Assembly: GCF_043290135.1 (NCBI RefSeq)
Contig: NC_134701.1
Span: forward strand, 6,912,001 to 6,976,000
Reading direction: 5' to 3'
DNA: 64,000 bases
Source: Rhipicephalus microplus
Lineage: Eukaryota; Arthropoda; Arachnida; Ixodida; Ixodidae
Below are positions 51,311 to 61,839 of this stretch, piece after piece; position 1 is the first letter of the stretch; each line of letters starts with the position of its first letter. The notes beneath the pieces were generated by a model, which saw only the letters and a program-made list of their open reading frames with translations, ran no database searches and was not told the origin of the DNA. Both the position numbers and the translations under genes were made by a program.

Positions 51311-53099
51311 TGGGCTGATAGCTTTGAAGAAATGTTCTGATGGTGGTGAGAGTTGAGCACGTCGGTCTCAGTGGTGCAATTGGCTAGCGCGGTCGGCTGT
51401 TAACCGAAAGTTTGGAGGTTCGAGCCCTCCCGGGAGTGGTGTGTTGCTTTTTTTAGTTTTTGCTGATAGCTTTGAAAATATGTTTTGATGGTTGTGAGTG
51501 TGGAGCAGGACTGTCTCCGTGACGCAATTGGCTAGCTCGATCGGCTGTTAACCGAAAGGTTGGAGGTACGAGCCCACCCGGTGGAGGTGCGGCGCTTTTT
51601 TTTCTTTGGACTGATAGCTTTGAAGATATGTCCTGATGGTGGTGAGAGTGAAGCACGACTGTCTCCGTGGAGCAATTGGCTAGCGCGATCGACTGTTAAC
51701 CGAGAGTTTGAAGGTTCGAACCCACCCGGTGGTGGTGCGGCGATGTTTTTTCTTTGGGCTGATAGCTCTGAAAAAATGTTCAGACAGTGGTGAGAGTGGA
51801 GGACGGCTGTCTTCATGGCGCAAGTGGCTATGCGATCGGCTGTTAACTGAAAAGTTGGAGGTTCCAGCCCTCCCGGGAGTGGTTTGTTGCTTTTTTTTGG
51901 GCTGATAGCTTAGAAGATATGTTCTGATGGTGGTGAGAGTGGAGCACGACTGTCTCCATGGCGCAATTTGCTAGCGCGATCGGCTGTTAACCGAAAGGTT
52001 TGAGGTACGAGCCCACACGGTGGTGGTCCGGCACTTTTTTTTTATTTAGACTGATAGCTCTGAAGGAATGTTCTGACGGTGATGAGAGTGGAGCACGACT
52101 GTCTCCGTGGCGCAATTGGCTATGCGAAAGGCTGTTAACCGCAAGGTTGGAGGTTCGAGCCCTCCAGGGAGTGGTGTGTTGCTTTTTTTTCTTTGGGCTG
52201 ATAGCTTTGAAGTTATGTTCTGATGGTGGTGAGAGTGGAGCAGGACTGTCTCCGTGGCGCAATTGGCTAGCGCGATCGGCTGTTAACCGAAAGACTGGAG
52301 GTACGAGCCCACCCGGTGGTGGTGCGGCGCTTTTTTTTTCTTTGGGCTGATAGCTTTGAAGATATGTTCTGATGGTGGTGAGAGTGGAGCACGACTGTCT
52401 CCATGGCGCAATTGGCTATTCCATCGGCTGTTCACTGAAAGGTTTGAGGTTCGAGCCCTTCCGGGAGTGGTGTGTTGCTTTTTTTATTTCGGGCTGAAAG
52501 CTATGAAGATATGTTCTGATGCTGGTGAGAGTGGAGCACGACTGTCTCCGTGGCGCAATCGGCTAGCGCGATCGGCTGTTAACCAAAAGGTTGGAGGTAC
52601 GAGCCCACGCAGTGGTGGTACGGCGCTTTTTTTCTTTGGGCTGATAGCTTTGAAGATATGTCCTGATGGTGGTGAGAATGGAGCACGACTGTCTCCGTGG
52701 CGCAATTGGCTGTTCGATCGGCTGTTAACTTAAAGGTTGGATGTTCGAGCCCTCCCGGGAGTAGTGTGTTGCTATTTTTTATTTGGGCTGATAGCTTCGA
52801 AGATATGTTCTGATGGTGGTGAGAGTGGAGCACGACTGTCTCCGTGGCGCAATTGGCTAGCGCGATCGGCTGTTAACCGAAAGGTTGGAGGTACGAGCCC
52901 ACCCGGTGGTGGTGCGGCGCTTTTTTTTTCTTTGGGCTGATAGCTTTGAAGATATGTTCTGATGGTGGTGAGAGTGGAGCACGACTGTCTCCATGGCGCA
53001 ATTGGCTATTCCATCGGCTGTTCACTGAAAGGTTTGAGGTTCGAGCCCTACCGGGAGCGGTGTGTTGCTTTTTTTATTTTGGGCTGATAGCTTTGAAGA

Positions 53100-55900
53100 T
53101 ATGTTCTGATGGTGGTGAGAGTGGAGCACGACTGTCTCCGTGGCGCAATTGGCTAGCGCGATCAGCTGTTAACCGAAAGGTTAGAGGTACGAGCCCACCC
53201 GCTGGTGGTGCGGCGCTTTTTTTTCTTTGGGCTGATAGCTCTGAAGAAATGTTCTGACGGTGGTGTGAGTGGAGCACGACTGTCTCCGTGGCGCAATTGG
53301 CTAGCGCGATCGGCTGTTATCCGAAATGTTGGAGGTTCGAGCCCTCCCGGTGGAGGTGCGGCGCTTTTTTTCTTTGGGCTGATAGCTTTGAAGATATGTT
53401 CTGATGGTGGTGAGAATGGAGCGCGACTGTCTCCGTGGCGCAGTTGGCTAGCGCGATCGGCTGTTATCCGAAAGGTTGGAGGTTCGAGCCCTCCCGGTGG
53501 AGGTGCGGCGCTTTTTTTCTTTGGGCTGATAGCTTTGAAGATATGTTCTGATGGTGGTGAGAGTGGAGCGCGACTGTCTCCATGGCGCAATTGGCTAGCG
53601 CGATCGGCTGTTAACCGAAAGGTTGGAAGTTGGAGCCCACCCGGTGGTGGTGCGGCGATTTTTTTCCTTTTGGCTGATAGCTCTGAAGAAATGTTCTGAC
53701 GGTGGTGAGAGTGGAGCACGACTGTCTCCATGGCGCAATTGACTATGCGATCGGCTGTCAACTGAAAGGTTGGAGGTTCGAGTCCCGTGGGAGTTGTGTA
53801 TTGCTTTTTTTTCTTTGGGCTGATAGCTTTGAAGATGTGTTCTGATGGTGGTAAGAGTGGAGCACGACTGTCTCCGTGGCACAATTGGCTAGCGATATCG
53901 GCTGTTAACCGAAAGGTTGGAGGTTCGGGCCCACCTGGTGGTGGTGCGGCGCTTTTTTTTTCTTTGGGCTGATAGCTTTGAAGATATGTTCTGATGGTGG
54001 TGAGAGTGGAGCACGACTGTCTCCGTGGCGCAATTGGCTAGCGCGATCGGCTGTTAACCGAGAGGTTGGAAGTTGGAGCCCACCTGGTGGTGGTGCGGCG
54101 ATTTTTTTCCTTTTGGCTGATAGCTCTGAAGAAATGTTCTGACGGTGGTGAGAGTGGAGCACGACTGTCTCCATGGCGCAATTGACTATGCGATCGGCTG
54201 TCAACTGAAAGGTTGGAGGTTCGAGTCCCGCGGGAGTGGTGTATTGCTTTTTTTTCTTTGGGCTGATAGCTTTGAAGATGTGTTCTGATGGTGGTAAGAG
54301 TGGAGCACGACTGTCTCCATGGCGCAATTGGCTAGCGCTAGCGGCTGGTAACCGAAAGGTTGGAGGTTCGGGCCCACCTGGTGGTGGTGCGGCGCTTTTT
54401 TTTCTTTGGGCTGATAGCTTTGAAGATATGTTCTGATGGTGGTGAGAGTGGAGCACGACTGTCTCCGTGGCGCAATTGGCTAGCGCGATCGGCTGTTAAC
54501 CGAAAGGTTGGAGGTACGAGCCCACCCGGTGGTGGTGTGGCGCTTTTTTTTCTTTGGGCTGATAGCTTTGAAGATATGTTCTGATGGTGGTGAGAGTGGA
54601 GCAGGACTGTCTCCGAGGCGCAATCGGCTAACGCGATCGGCTGTTAACCGAAAGGCTGGAGGTACGAGCCCTCCCGGGAGTGGTGTGTTGCTTTTTAAAT
54701 TTTGGGCTGATAGCTTTGAAGATACGTTCTGATGGTGGTGAGAGTGGAGCACGACTGTCTCCGTGGCGCAATTGGCTAGCGCGATCGGCTGTTAACCGAA
54801 AGTTTGGAGGTACGAGCCCACCTGGTGGTGGTGCGGCGCTTTTTTTTCCTTGGGCTGATAGCTTTGAAGATATGTTCTGATGGTGGTGAGAGAGGAGCAC
54901 GACTGTCTCCAAGGCGCAATCGGCTATTCGATCGGCTGTTAACTGAAAGGTTTGAGGTTCGAGCCCTTCCGGGAGTGGTGTGTTGCTTTTTTTTTATTTT
55001 GGGCTGATAGCTTTGAAGATATGTAATGATGGTGGTGAGAGTGGAGCACGACTGTCTCCGTGGCGCAATTGGCTAGCGCGATCGGCTGTTAACCAGAAGG
55101 TTGGAGGTACGAGCCCACCCGGTGGTGGTGCGGCGCTTTTTTTTCTTTGGGCTGATAGCTTTGAAGATATGTTCTGATGGTGTTGAGAGTGGAGCAGGAC
55201 TGTCTCCGTGGCGCAATGGGTTAGCGCGATCAGCTGTTAACCGAAAGGTTGGAGGTACGAGCCCACCCGGTGGTGGTGGTGCGCTTGTTATTCTTTGGGC
55301 TGATCGCTTTGAAGATATGTTCTGATGGTGGTGAGAGTGGAGCAGGACTGCCTCCGAGGCGCAATCGGCTAACGCGATCGGCTGTTAACCGAAAGGCTGG
55401 AGGTACGAGCCCTCCCGGGAGTGGTGTGTTGCTTTTTATATTTTGGGCTGATAGCTTTGAAGATACGTTCTGATGGTAGTGAGAGTGGAGCATGGCTGTC
55501 TTCATGGCGCAAGTGGCTAGCGCGATCGGCTGTTAACCGAAAGGTTGGAGGTACGAGCCCTTCCGGGAGTGGTGCGGCGCTTTTTTTTCTTTGGACTGAT
55601 AGCTTTGAAGATATGTCCTGATGGTGGTGAGAGTGAAGCACGACTGTCTCCGTGGAGCAATTGGCTAGCGCGATCGACTGTTAACCGAGAGTTTGAAGGT
55701 TCGAACCCACCCGGTGGTGGTGCGGCGATGTTTTTTCTTTGGGCTGATAGCTCTGAAAAAATGTTCAGACAGTGGTGAGAGTGGAGGACGGCTGTCTTCA
55801 TGGCGCAAGTGGCTATGCGATCGGCTGTTAACTGAAAAGTTGGAGGTTCCAGCCCTCCCGGGAGTGGTTTGTTGCTTTTTTTTGGGCTGATAGCTTAGAA
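53100..55900 (+). repeat. Diverged copy of the 33.9-36.8 kb block
   Basis: Unit variants from 53,100 to 55,900 follow the order seen at about 33,900-36,800, including the GGT-anticodon unit, the terminator-less unit and the TTCGAAC marker at 55,642. One duplicated CTGTTATCC unit (near 53,310 and 53,460) and several deletions are local. Confidence 0.65.
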
Positions 55901-56526
55901 GATATGTTCTGATGGTGGTGAGAGTGGAGCACGACTGTCTCCATGGCGCAATTTGCTAGCGCGATCGGCTGTTAACCGAAAGGTTTGAGGTACGAGTCCC
56001 GCGGGAGTGGTGTATTGCTTTTTTTTCTTTGGGCTGATAGCTTTGAAGATGTGTTCTGATGGTGGTAAGAGTGGAGCACGACTGTCTCCGTGGCGCAATT
56101 GGCTAGCGCTATCGGCTGGTAACCGAAAGGTTGGAGGTTCGGGCCCACCTGGTGGTGGTGCGGCGCTATTTTTTCTTTGGGCTGATAGCTTTGAAGATAT
56201 GTTCTGATGGTGGTGAGAGTGGAGCACGACTGTCTCCGAGGCGCAATTGGCTAGCGCGATCGGCTGTTAACCGAAAGGTTTAGGTACGAGCCCACCCGGT
56301 GGTGGTGCGGCGCTTTTTTTTCTTTGGGCTGATAGCTTTGAAGATATGTTCTGATGGTGGTGAGAGTGGAGCAGGACTGTCTCCGAGGCGCAATCGGCTA
56401 ACGCGATCGGCTGTTAACCGAAAGGCTGGAGGTACGAGCCCTCCCGGGAGTGGTGTGTTGCTTTTTATATTTTGGGCTGATAGCTTTGAAGATACGTTCT
56501 GATGGTGGTGAGAGTGGAGCACGACT

Positions 56527-56600
56527 GTCTCCGTGGCGCAATTGGCTAGCGCGATCGGCTGTTAACCGAAAGGTTGGAGGTACGAGCCCACCTGGTGGTG
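56527..56600 (+). tRNA. Last tRNA-Asn(GTT)-like unit before the retroelement
   Basis: Complete type A unit with TACGAGC T-loop, CCACC T-stem and TGGTGGT acceptor half. It is followed by nine T (56,610-56,618) and then TTTGGGCTGATAG, where the repeat spacer is cut by the PLE junction. Confidence 0.7.
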
Positions 56601-56630
56601 GTGCGGCGCTTTTTTTTTCTTTGGGCTGAT

Positions 56631-56634
56631 AGCA
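56631..56634. other. Junction between tRNA satellite and Penelope-like element
   Basis: The spacer of the last unit reads GGGCTGATAGC and then, instead of TTTGAAG, continues AAAACTGCG, which is PLE sequence. One or two bases (C or GC) are shared by both sides, so the exact breakpoint is ambiguous. The other end of the element cluster lies outside the window, so target-site duplication cannot be tested. Confidence 0.85.
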
Positions 56635-59235
56635 AAACTGCGATTCGGCCTAGTTGGAATCTATCCATCCTGAAAATGTATGCGCAGGCGAACAAGGACA
56701 AAGAAGGGAATACAAACTGGCGCAATCTAACAACTGATTTATTAATCGAAAAACATTGACTCTTTTTAACCCTCGGAACAGCGCTCCCTGGTGACCTAAA
56801 AAAACACACAATGCACTGCGCACTTACGACAACGATAACAAAAACATAAAAACGATAACAGTTTCATTGATTGACAGACAGGAGCGCGATTTCTTTTGTT
56901 AGTAAAGCTACTGAAGGGTGGCTAACACAGTTGTCTTTCTGCTTGTCTATATGATATGCCTCCATTATCTCCCTTGACGTCTTGTTTCTACTCCTATACA
57001 GCAAGGTAGTGTCGCTAAAGCAAGGAGAGCATGCGCACTCATTGCAATGCATTGCCAAATGGGTTACAGGCCGACCTTTCAGGCTTGACATATGCTCTCT
57101 TAGCCTCGTGTTAATGCACCTGCCAGTCTGCCCTATATATACACAACCGCATGATAAAGGTATGCAATACACCACACTGTGTGCACATTCAACAAACCTG
57201 AGCTTATGTCTTATGCTACATCTCTTATGTGCGTTGGTCCCTCTGTCGCATTTCTGGTTGACCAACGCGCACACTCCTCCTATTTTGTTTTTGGCCGAAA
57301 ACACTACTTTCACATCATACTTTCCAGCCACCTTTTTTAATCTATGTGAAAGCCTATGTACATAAGGGACCGCTACTACCTTAGAGCTAGAACCAGTCAT
57401 CCCACCTGTTTCCAAACATGGCGCCGTTTCCCGTCTGAGCTTCTTTAATAACCTAGTGCCTACGGCCAACATCACAGAGAATGGGTACCCCTCGTCCTGG
57501 AGCCTAGAGACCTGTTCATGAAACGACGCATGAACAGTATGGAAACAGGATTTAACCAATGCAGACCGAAAACAATTTGTTATAATTCCATTCTTGACCA
57601 GCTTAGAATGACATGAAGCGAAACTCATAAGCGGCTTTCCTGCCCTAGGCGAAAAGGTCCAACACACATGATCTGACAAAAAGTCCAGCTTCAAATCCAA
57701 AAACTGTAGCTTATTTTCAACCGGTACTTCTGAAGTAAATGTCAACCCCTTTCCTAGAGAATTAAAAGCATTCAATACCGAAACCCTGAAGTCCTCTTTG
57801 TGCACATCGCACCCCAACACCAAGTAGTCATCGACATACCTGAAGACCTTGTAGACTACACCTTGTAGGCAAACCGACAAATCTCTATCTATGCTGCCCA
57901 TGAAAATGTCACTAAGGACCGGCGCTACCTTTGACCCAATGCATACCCCCTTCGCCTGGATGAACGTTTTATCCCCGAACCCCACGTGAGTGTTCTCTAA
58001 ATAAAAGCTCAGAAGCTCAAGAAAAGACTCGACGGGCATACCACAGGTGTTGCGAAACGTCACTTCATTATTTTCTGTTATGCACTCTAGGACACAATGC
58101 ATTAAAGGCACATGCGGCAACGAGTAATACAAGTCCTGAGCGTCAATGCTGATACCCCAACTGTTTTTTCTGTTATCTGATACAAAAAACCCCGTGAGAC
58201 CCTCAGAATTAGCCAGCAGAAAAGGGTCATTTACTTTCAACGACTTCAACATCTTTTGCAGATACCCCGCAACTAGCTTCTGCCACGCCCCTTTTTCTGA
58301 AACAATAGGCCTAAAAGGAACCTCCTGCTTATGGGTTTTTGCTGTGAAAAACACCTTCAATTCCAATCCCTTTGAATTCCCAACATCCGACGCAAGTTTT
58401 TCTAAGTTGCATTTCCTTAATAACTCGACAGCCTTCCTCTTCACGCTTTCTACATTCACATGACATTCTTTAAAGCACTTTTGAATTGCCGCAGAGGCTT
58501 TATCTACATACATAGTCTCCGGTAGAACAACCAAAAAACCTTCTTTGTCCGCTTGAACAACTCTTAAGTTGTTCTCAACCAAATAACTAGCAACCCGAGC
58601 GACATTACGGCAAGGCGTGGTGCTTACCGAAGCTTTGGCGACAACGTCCACACATTCCACTACACATCTGTCTTTTTCCTTTTCGGGTACTTGCCGGGCA
58701 ATGTCTCTTGTGAGGGATAGCTTGTCCACAAGGTCAAGTCTAGGCTCCACACAGAACTTCGGTCCCAACCTCAGGACCTTTTGTTGGCGCTCTTCCACCA
58801 CCGCATCACCCAGGAGTAGAAGGCCTCCCTTCGGCGGATCTCTCTTTTTCCTGGGCAAGCCCCGACGCACGTCATTCCACATGGCCTCAGTTAAAATGTT
58901 CGCTTGTCTACACCACTCGCGGAAGACCTTGACGTTTAGACGCCCATCAGAAACAGACGAACACGCCACTCTTAGGCAATCCTTGAAGTGCCTAACCTGT
59001 CTTCGGCTCTCTGATCGCAGAATCTTGCTGATTCTTCTCGCATGTCCTTCCGATGGAGGCAACCACCCGCACACAAGCAGAACTTCCATAGGGCACTGTG
59101 CATTCTTTAGGAACCAGCTCAGCTTGCGGGCTCTGCATTCGCAGACCGCGATAAACGGCACCAGAACCGCCGGGTTAGATAAGTCAAAGTTAGGACATGA
59201 AGAAAGAAGGCCGGATGAACTAGAAATAAACTGAA
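56632..59235 (-). mobile_element. Penelope-like element, tandem copy 1 (array-proximal, complete period)
   Basis: One full 2,604-bp period of a retroelement. In its own sense (minus strand) it holds the RT-GIY-YIG gene, then a ~230-bp terminal stretch repeating the start of the next copy, as expected of PLE pseudo-LTR structure. It joins copy 2 directly with no spacer. Unit limits are set by the junction with the array and are a convention, since the true replication end is not known. Copy 1 and copy 2 differ at only a handful of positions. Confidence 0.88.
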
Positions 59236-59272
59236 GCAAAACTGCGATTCGGCCTAGTTGGAATCTATCCAT
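56864..59272 (-). CDS. PLE reverse transcriptase / GIY-YIG endonuclease, copy 1
   Basis: An ~802-aa protein of the Penelope-like family, which copies element RNA into DNA at a nick made by its own endonuclease. RT core, numbered from the ATG: a KTHK...RPIVS block at about 309-325, motif A SIDAQDLYYSLPH at about 375-387, motif B GVCIGSKVAP at about 442-451 and motif C YVDD at 479-482, with LQFLDLKL following at about 522-529. The C-terminal GIY-YIG domain covers roughly 700-780: VYC at about 701-703, YIG at 712-714, conserved R near 718 and 723, and a likely catalytic E near 771 (MEAYHI). Cysteine/histidine pairs precede and follow YIG. The frame is open upstream for 65 more codons to the previous copy's stop, but the first ATG is at 59,272, one base after a good 3' splice site, so I start there. 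No frameshift is seen. Confidence 0.9.
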   Translation of the reverse strand: MDRFQLGRIAVLLQFISSSSGLLSSCPNFDLSNPAVLVPFIAVCECRARKLSWFLKNAQCPMEVLLVCGWLPPSEGHARRISKILRSESRRQVRHFKDCLRVACSSVSDGRLNVKVFREWCRQANILTEAMWNDVRRGLPRKKRDPPKGGLLLLGDAVVEERQQKVLRLGPKFCVEPRLDLVDKLSLTRDIARQVPEKEKDRCVVECVDVVAKASVSTTPCRNVARVASYLVENNLRVVQADKEGFLVVLPETMYVDKASAAIQKCFKECHVNVESVKRKAVELLRKCNLEKLASDVGNSKGLELKVFFTAKTHKQEVPFRPIVSEKGAWQKLVAGYLQKMLKSLKVNDPFLLANSEGLTGFFVSDNRKNSWGISIDAQDLYYSLPHVPLMHCVLECITENNEVTFRNTCGMPVESFLELLSFYLENTHVGFGDKTFIQAKGVCIGSKVAPVLSDIFMGSIDRDLSVCLQGVVYKVFRYVDDYLVLGCDVHKEDFRVSVLNAFNSLGKGLTFTSEVPVENKLQFLDLKLDFLSDHVCWTFSPRAGKPLMSFASCHSKLVKNGIITNCFRSALVKSCFHTVHASFHEQVSRLQDEGYPFSVMLAVGTRLLKKLRRETAPCLETGGMTGSSSKVVAVPYVHRLSHRLKKVAGKYDVKVVFSAKNKIGGVCALVNQKCDRGTNAHKRCSIRHKLRFVECAHSVVYCIPLSCGCVYIGQTGRCINTRLREHMSSLKGRPVTHLAMHCNECACSPCFSDTTLLYRSRNKTSREIMEAYHIDKQKDNCVSHPSVALLTKEIALLSVNQ

Positions 59273-61839
59273 CCTGAAAATGTATGCGCAGGCGAACAAG
59301 GACAAAGAAAGGAATACAAACTGGCGCAATCTAACAACTGATTTATTAATCGAAAAACATTGACTCTTTTTAACCCTCGGAACAGCGCTCCCTGGTGACC
59401 TAAAAAAACACACAATGCACTGCGCACTTACGACAACGATAACAAAAACATAAAAACGATAACAGTTTCATTGATTGACAGACAGGAGCGCGATTTCTTT
59501 TGTTAGTAAAGCTACTGAAGGGTGGCTAACACAGTTGTCTTTCTGCTTGTCTATATGATATGCCTCCATTATCTCCCTTGACGTCTTGTTTCTACTCCTA
59601 TACAGCAAGGTAGTGTCGCTAAAGCAAGGAGAGCATGCGCACTCATTGCAATGCATTGCCAAATGGGTTACAGGCCGACCTTTCAGGCTTGACATATGCT
59701 CTCTTAGCCTCGTGTTAATGCACCTGCCAGTCTGCCCTATATATACACAACCGCATGATAAAGGTATGCAATACACCACACTGTGTGCACATTCAACAAA
59801 CCTGAGCTTATGTCTTATGCTACATCTCTTATGTGCGTTGGTCCCTCTGTCGCATTTCTGGTTGACCAACGCGCACACTCCTCCTATTTTGTTTTTGGCC
59901 GAAAACACTACTTTCACATCATACTTTCCAGCCACCTTTTTTAATCTATGTGAAAGCCTATGTACATAAGGGACCGCTACTACCTTAGAGCTAGAACCAG
60001 TCATCCCACCTGTTTCCAAACATGGCGCCGTTTCCCGTCTGAGCTTCTTTAATAACCTAGTGCCTACGGCCAACATCACAGAGAATGGGTACCCCTCGTC
60101 CTGGAGCCTAGAGACCTGTTCATGAAACGACGCATGAACAGTATGGAAACAGGATTTAACCAATGCAGACCGAAAACAATTTGTTATAATTCCATTCTTG
60201 ACCAGCTTAGAATGACATGAAGCGAAACTCATAAGCGGCTTTCCTGCCCTAGGCGAAAAGGTCCAACACACATGATCTGACAAAAAGTCCAGCTTCAAAT
60301 CCAAAAACTGTAGCTTATTTCCAACCGGTACTTCTGAAGTAAATGTCAACCCCTTTCCTAGAGAATTAAAAGCATTCAATACCGAAACCCTGAAGTCCTC
60401 TTTGTGCACATCGCACCCCAACACCAAGTAGTCATCGACATACCTGAAGACCTTGTAGACTACACCTTGTAGGCAAAACGACAAATCTCTATCTATGCTG
60501 CCCATGAAAATGTCACTAAGGACCGGCGCTACCTTTGACCCAATGCATACCCCCTTCGCCTGGATGAACGTTTTATCCCCGAACCCCACGTGAGTGTTCT
60601 CTAAATAAAAGCTCAGAAGCTCAAGAAAAGACTCGACGGGCATACCACAGGTGTTGCGAAACGTCACTTCATTATTTTCTGTTATGCACTCTAGGACACA
60701 ATGCATTAAAGGCACATGCGGCAACGAGTAATACAAGTCCTGAGCGTCAATGCTGATACCCCAACTGTTTTTTCTGTTATCTGATACAAAAAACCCCGTG
60801 AGACCCTCAGAATTAGCCAGCAGAAAAGGGTCATTTACTTTCAACGACTTCAACATCTTTTGCAGATACCCCGCAACTAGCTTCTGCCACGCCCCTTTTT
60901 CTGAAACAATAGGCCTAAAAGGAACCTCCTGCTTATGGGTTTTTGCTGTGAAAAACACCTTCAATTCCAATCCCTTTGAATTCCCAACATCCGACGCAAG
61001 TTTTTCTAAGTTGCATTTCCTTAATAACTCGACAGCCTTCCTCTTCACGCTTTCTACATTCACATGACATTCTTTAAAGCACTTTTGAATTGCCGCAGAG
61101 GCTTTATCTACATACATAGTCTCCGGTAGAACAACCAAAAAACCTTCTTTGTCCGCTTGAACAACTCTTAAGTTGTTCTCAACCAAATAACTAGCAACCC
61201 GAGCGACATTACGGCAAGGCGTGGTGCTTACCGAAGCTTTGGCGACAACGTCCACACATTCCACTACACATCTGTCTTTTTCCTTTTCGGGTACTTGCCG
61301 GGCAATGTCTCTTGTGAGGGATAGCTTGTCCACAAGGTCAAGTCTAGGCTCCACACAGAACTTCGGTCCCAACCTCAGGACCTTTTGTTGGCGCTCTTCC
61401 ACCACCACATCACCCAGGAGTAGAAGGCCTCCCTTCGGCGGATCTCTCTTTTTCCTGGGCAAGCCCCGACGCACGTCATTCCACATGGCCTCAGTTAAAA
61501 TGTTCGCTTGTCTACACCACTCGCGGAAGACCTTGACGTTTAGACGCCCATCAGAAACAGACGAACACGCCACTCTTAGGCAATCCTTGAAGTGCCTAAC
61601 CTGTCTTCGGCTCTCTGATCGCAGAATCTTGCTGATTCTTCTCGCATGTCCTTCCGATGGAGGCAACCACCCGCACACAAGCAGAACTTCCATAGGGCAC
61701 TGTGCATTCTTTAGGAACCAGCTCAGCTTGCGGGCTCTGCATTCGCAGACCGCGATAAACGGCACCAGAACCGCCGGGTTAGATAAGTCAAAGTTAGGAC
61801 ATGAAGAAAGAAGGCCGGATGAACTAGAAATAAACTGAA
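59236..61839 (-). mobile_element. Penelope-like element, tandem copy 2
   Basis: The second full 2,604-bp period, head-to-tail with copy 1 and continuous with truncated copy 3. Differences seen against copy 1 in the coding part are 61,407 (A versus G at 58,803), 60,478 (A versus C at 57,874) and 60,321 (C versus T at 57,717). In the shared terminal region copy 1 has G at 56,707 where the others have A. The near identity points to very recent tandem formation or to an assembly duplication. Confidence 0.88.

Larger units (their letters stand above)
36400..53100 (+). repeat. Region of ~1.92-kb (13-unit) higher-order repeats with insertions and deletions
   Basis: The TTCGAAC marker unit recurs here at successive spacings of about 1,917, 2,064, 1,917, 592, 1,916, 2,802, 1,917 and 1,916 bp, that is 13, 14, 13, 4, 13, 19, 13 and 13 units. 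Blocks carry the same variant order between markers, with whole-unit gains or losses. One six-unit (887-bp) duplication links the units at 46,100 and 46,987. Confidence 0.75.
1..56631 (+). repeat. Tandem tRNA-Asn-derived satellite array, ~148-bp unit, about 380 copies
   Basis: The whole stretch is a head-to-tail repeat of a unit close to 148 bp; some units are 146-149 bp. Each unit begins GTCTCCG and continues through a D-arm (GCGC/GCGC), an anticodon arm with CTGTTAA loop, a five-base variable region, a T-arm and a short acceptor 3' half, then a T-rich run and a conserved spacer. The spacer includes GGGCTGATAGCTTTGAAG and TGATGGTGGTGAGAGTGGAG. The tRNA half matches the eukaryotic tRNA-Asn(GUU) layout position by position, including discriminator G73. 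Orientation is constant. I see no poly-A tail, no target-site duplications and no LINE-like tail, so it is a satellite and not a set of dispersed SINEs. The array enters from the left edge and ends where the PLE begins. Copy number is estimated from length divided by period, not counted. Function is unknown. Confidence 0.93.

Noticed and set aside
1..56631. CRISPR-like array
   Set aside because: The whole unit is repeated, with no unique spacers. The repeat is a tRNA gene plus a fixed spacer, in a eukaryotic setting.
1..56631. Dispersed tRNA-derived SINEs
   Set aside because: Units are strictly head-to-tail with no target duplications, no A-rich or LINE-related tail and no unique flanks.
56982..57365. 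127-codon + strand frame, and those at 58,146-58,463 and 58,617-59,234
   Set aside because: They are antisense shadows of the PLE gene, repeated exactly 2,604 bp away, with no features of their own.
59273..59413. N-terminal extension of the PLE protein by 47 residues (start at GTG)
   Set aside because: The first codon is GTG and the stretch overlaps the candidate intron and polyadenylation signal; the ATG at 59,272 is the first normal eukaryotic start.
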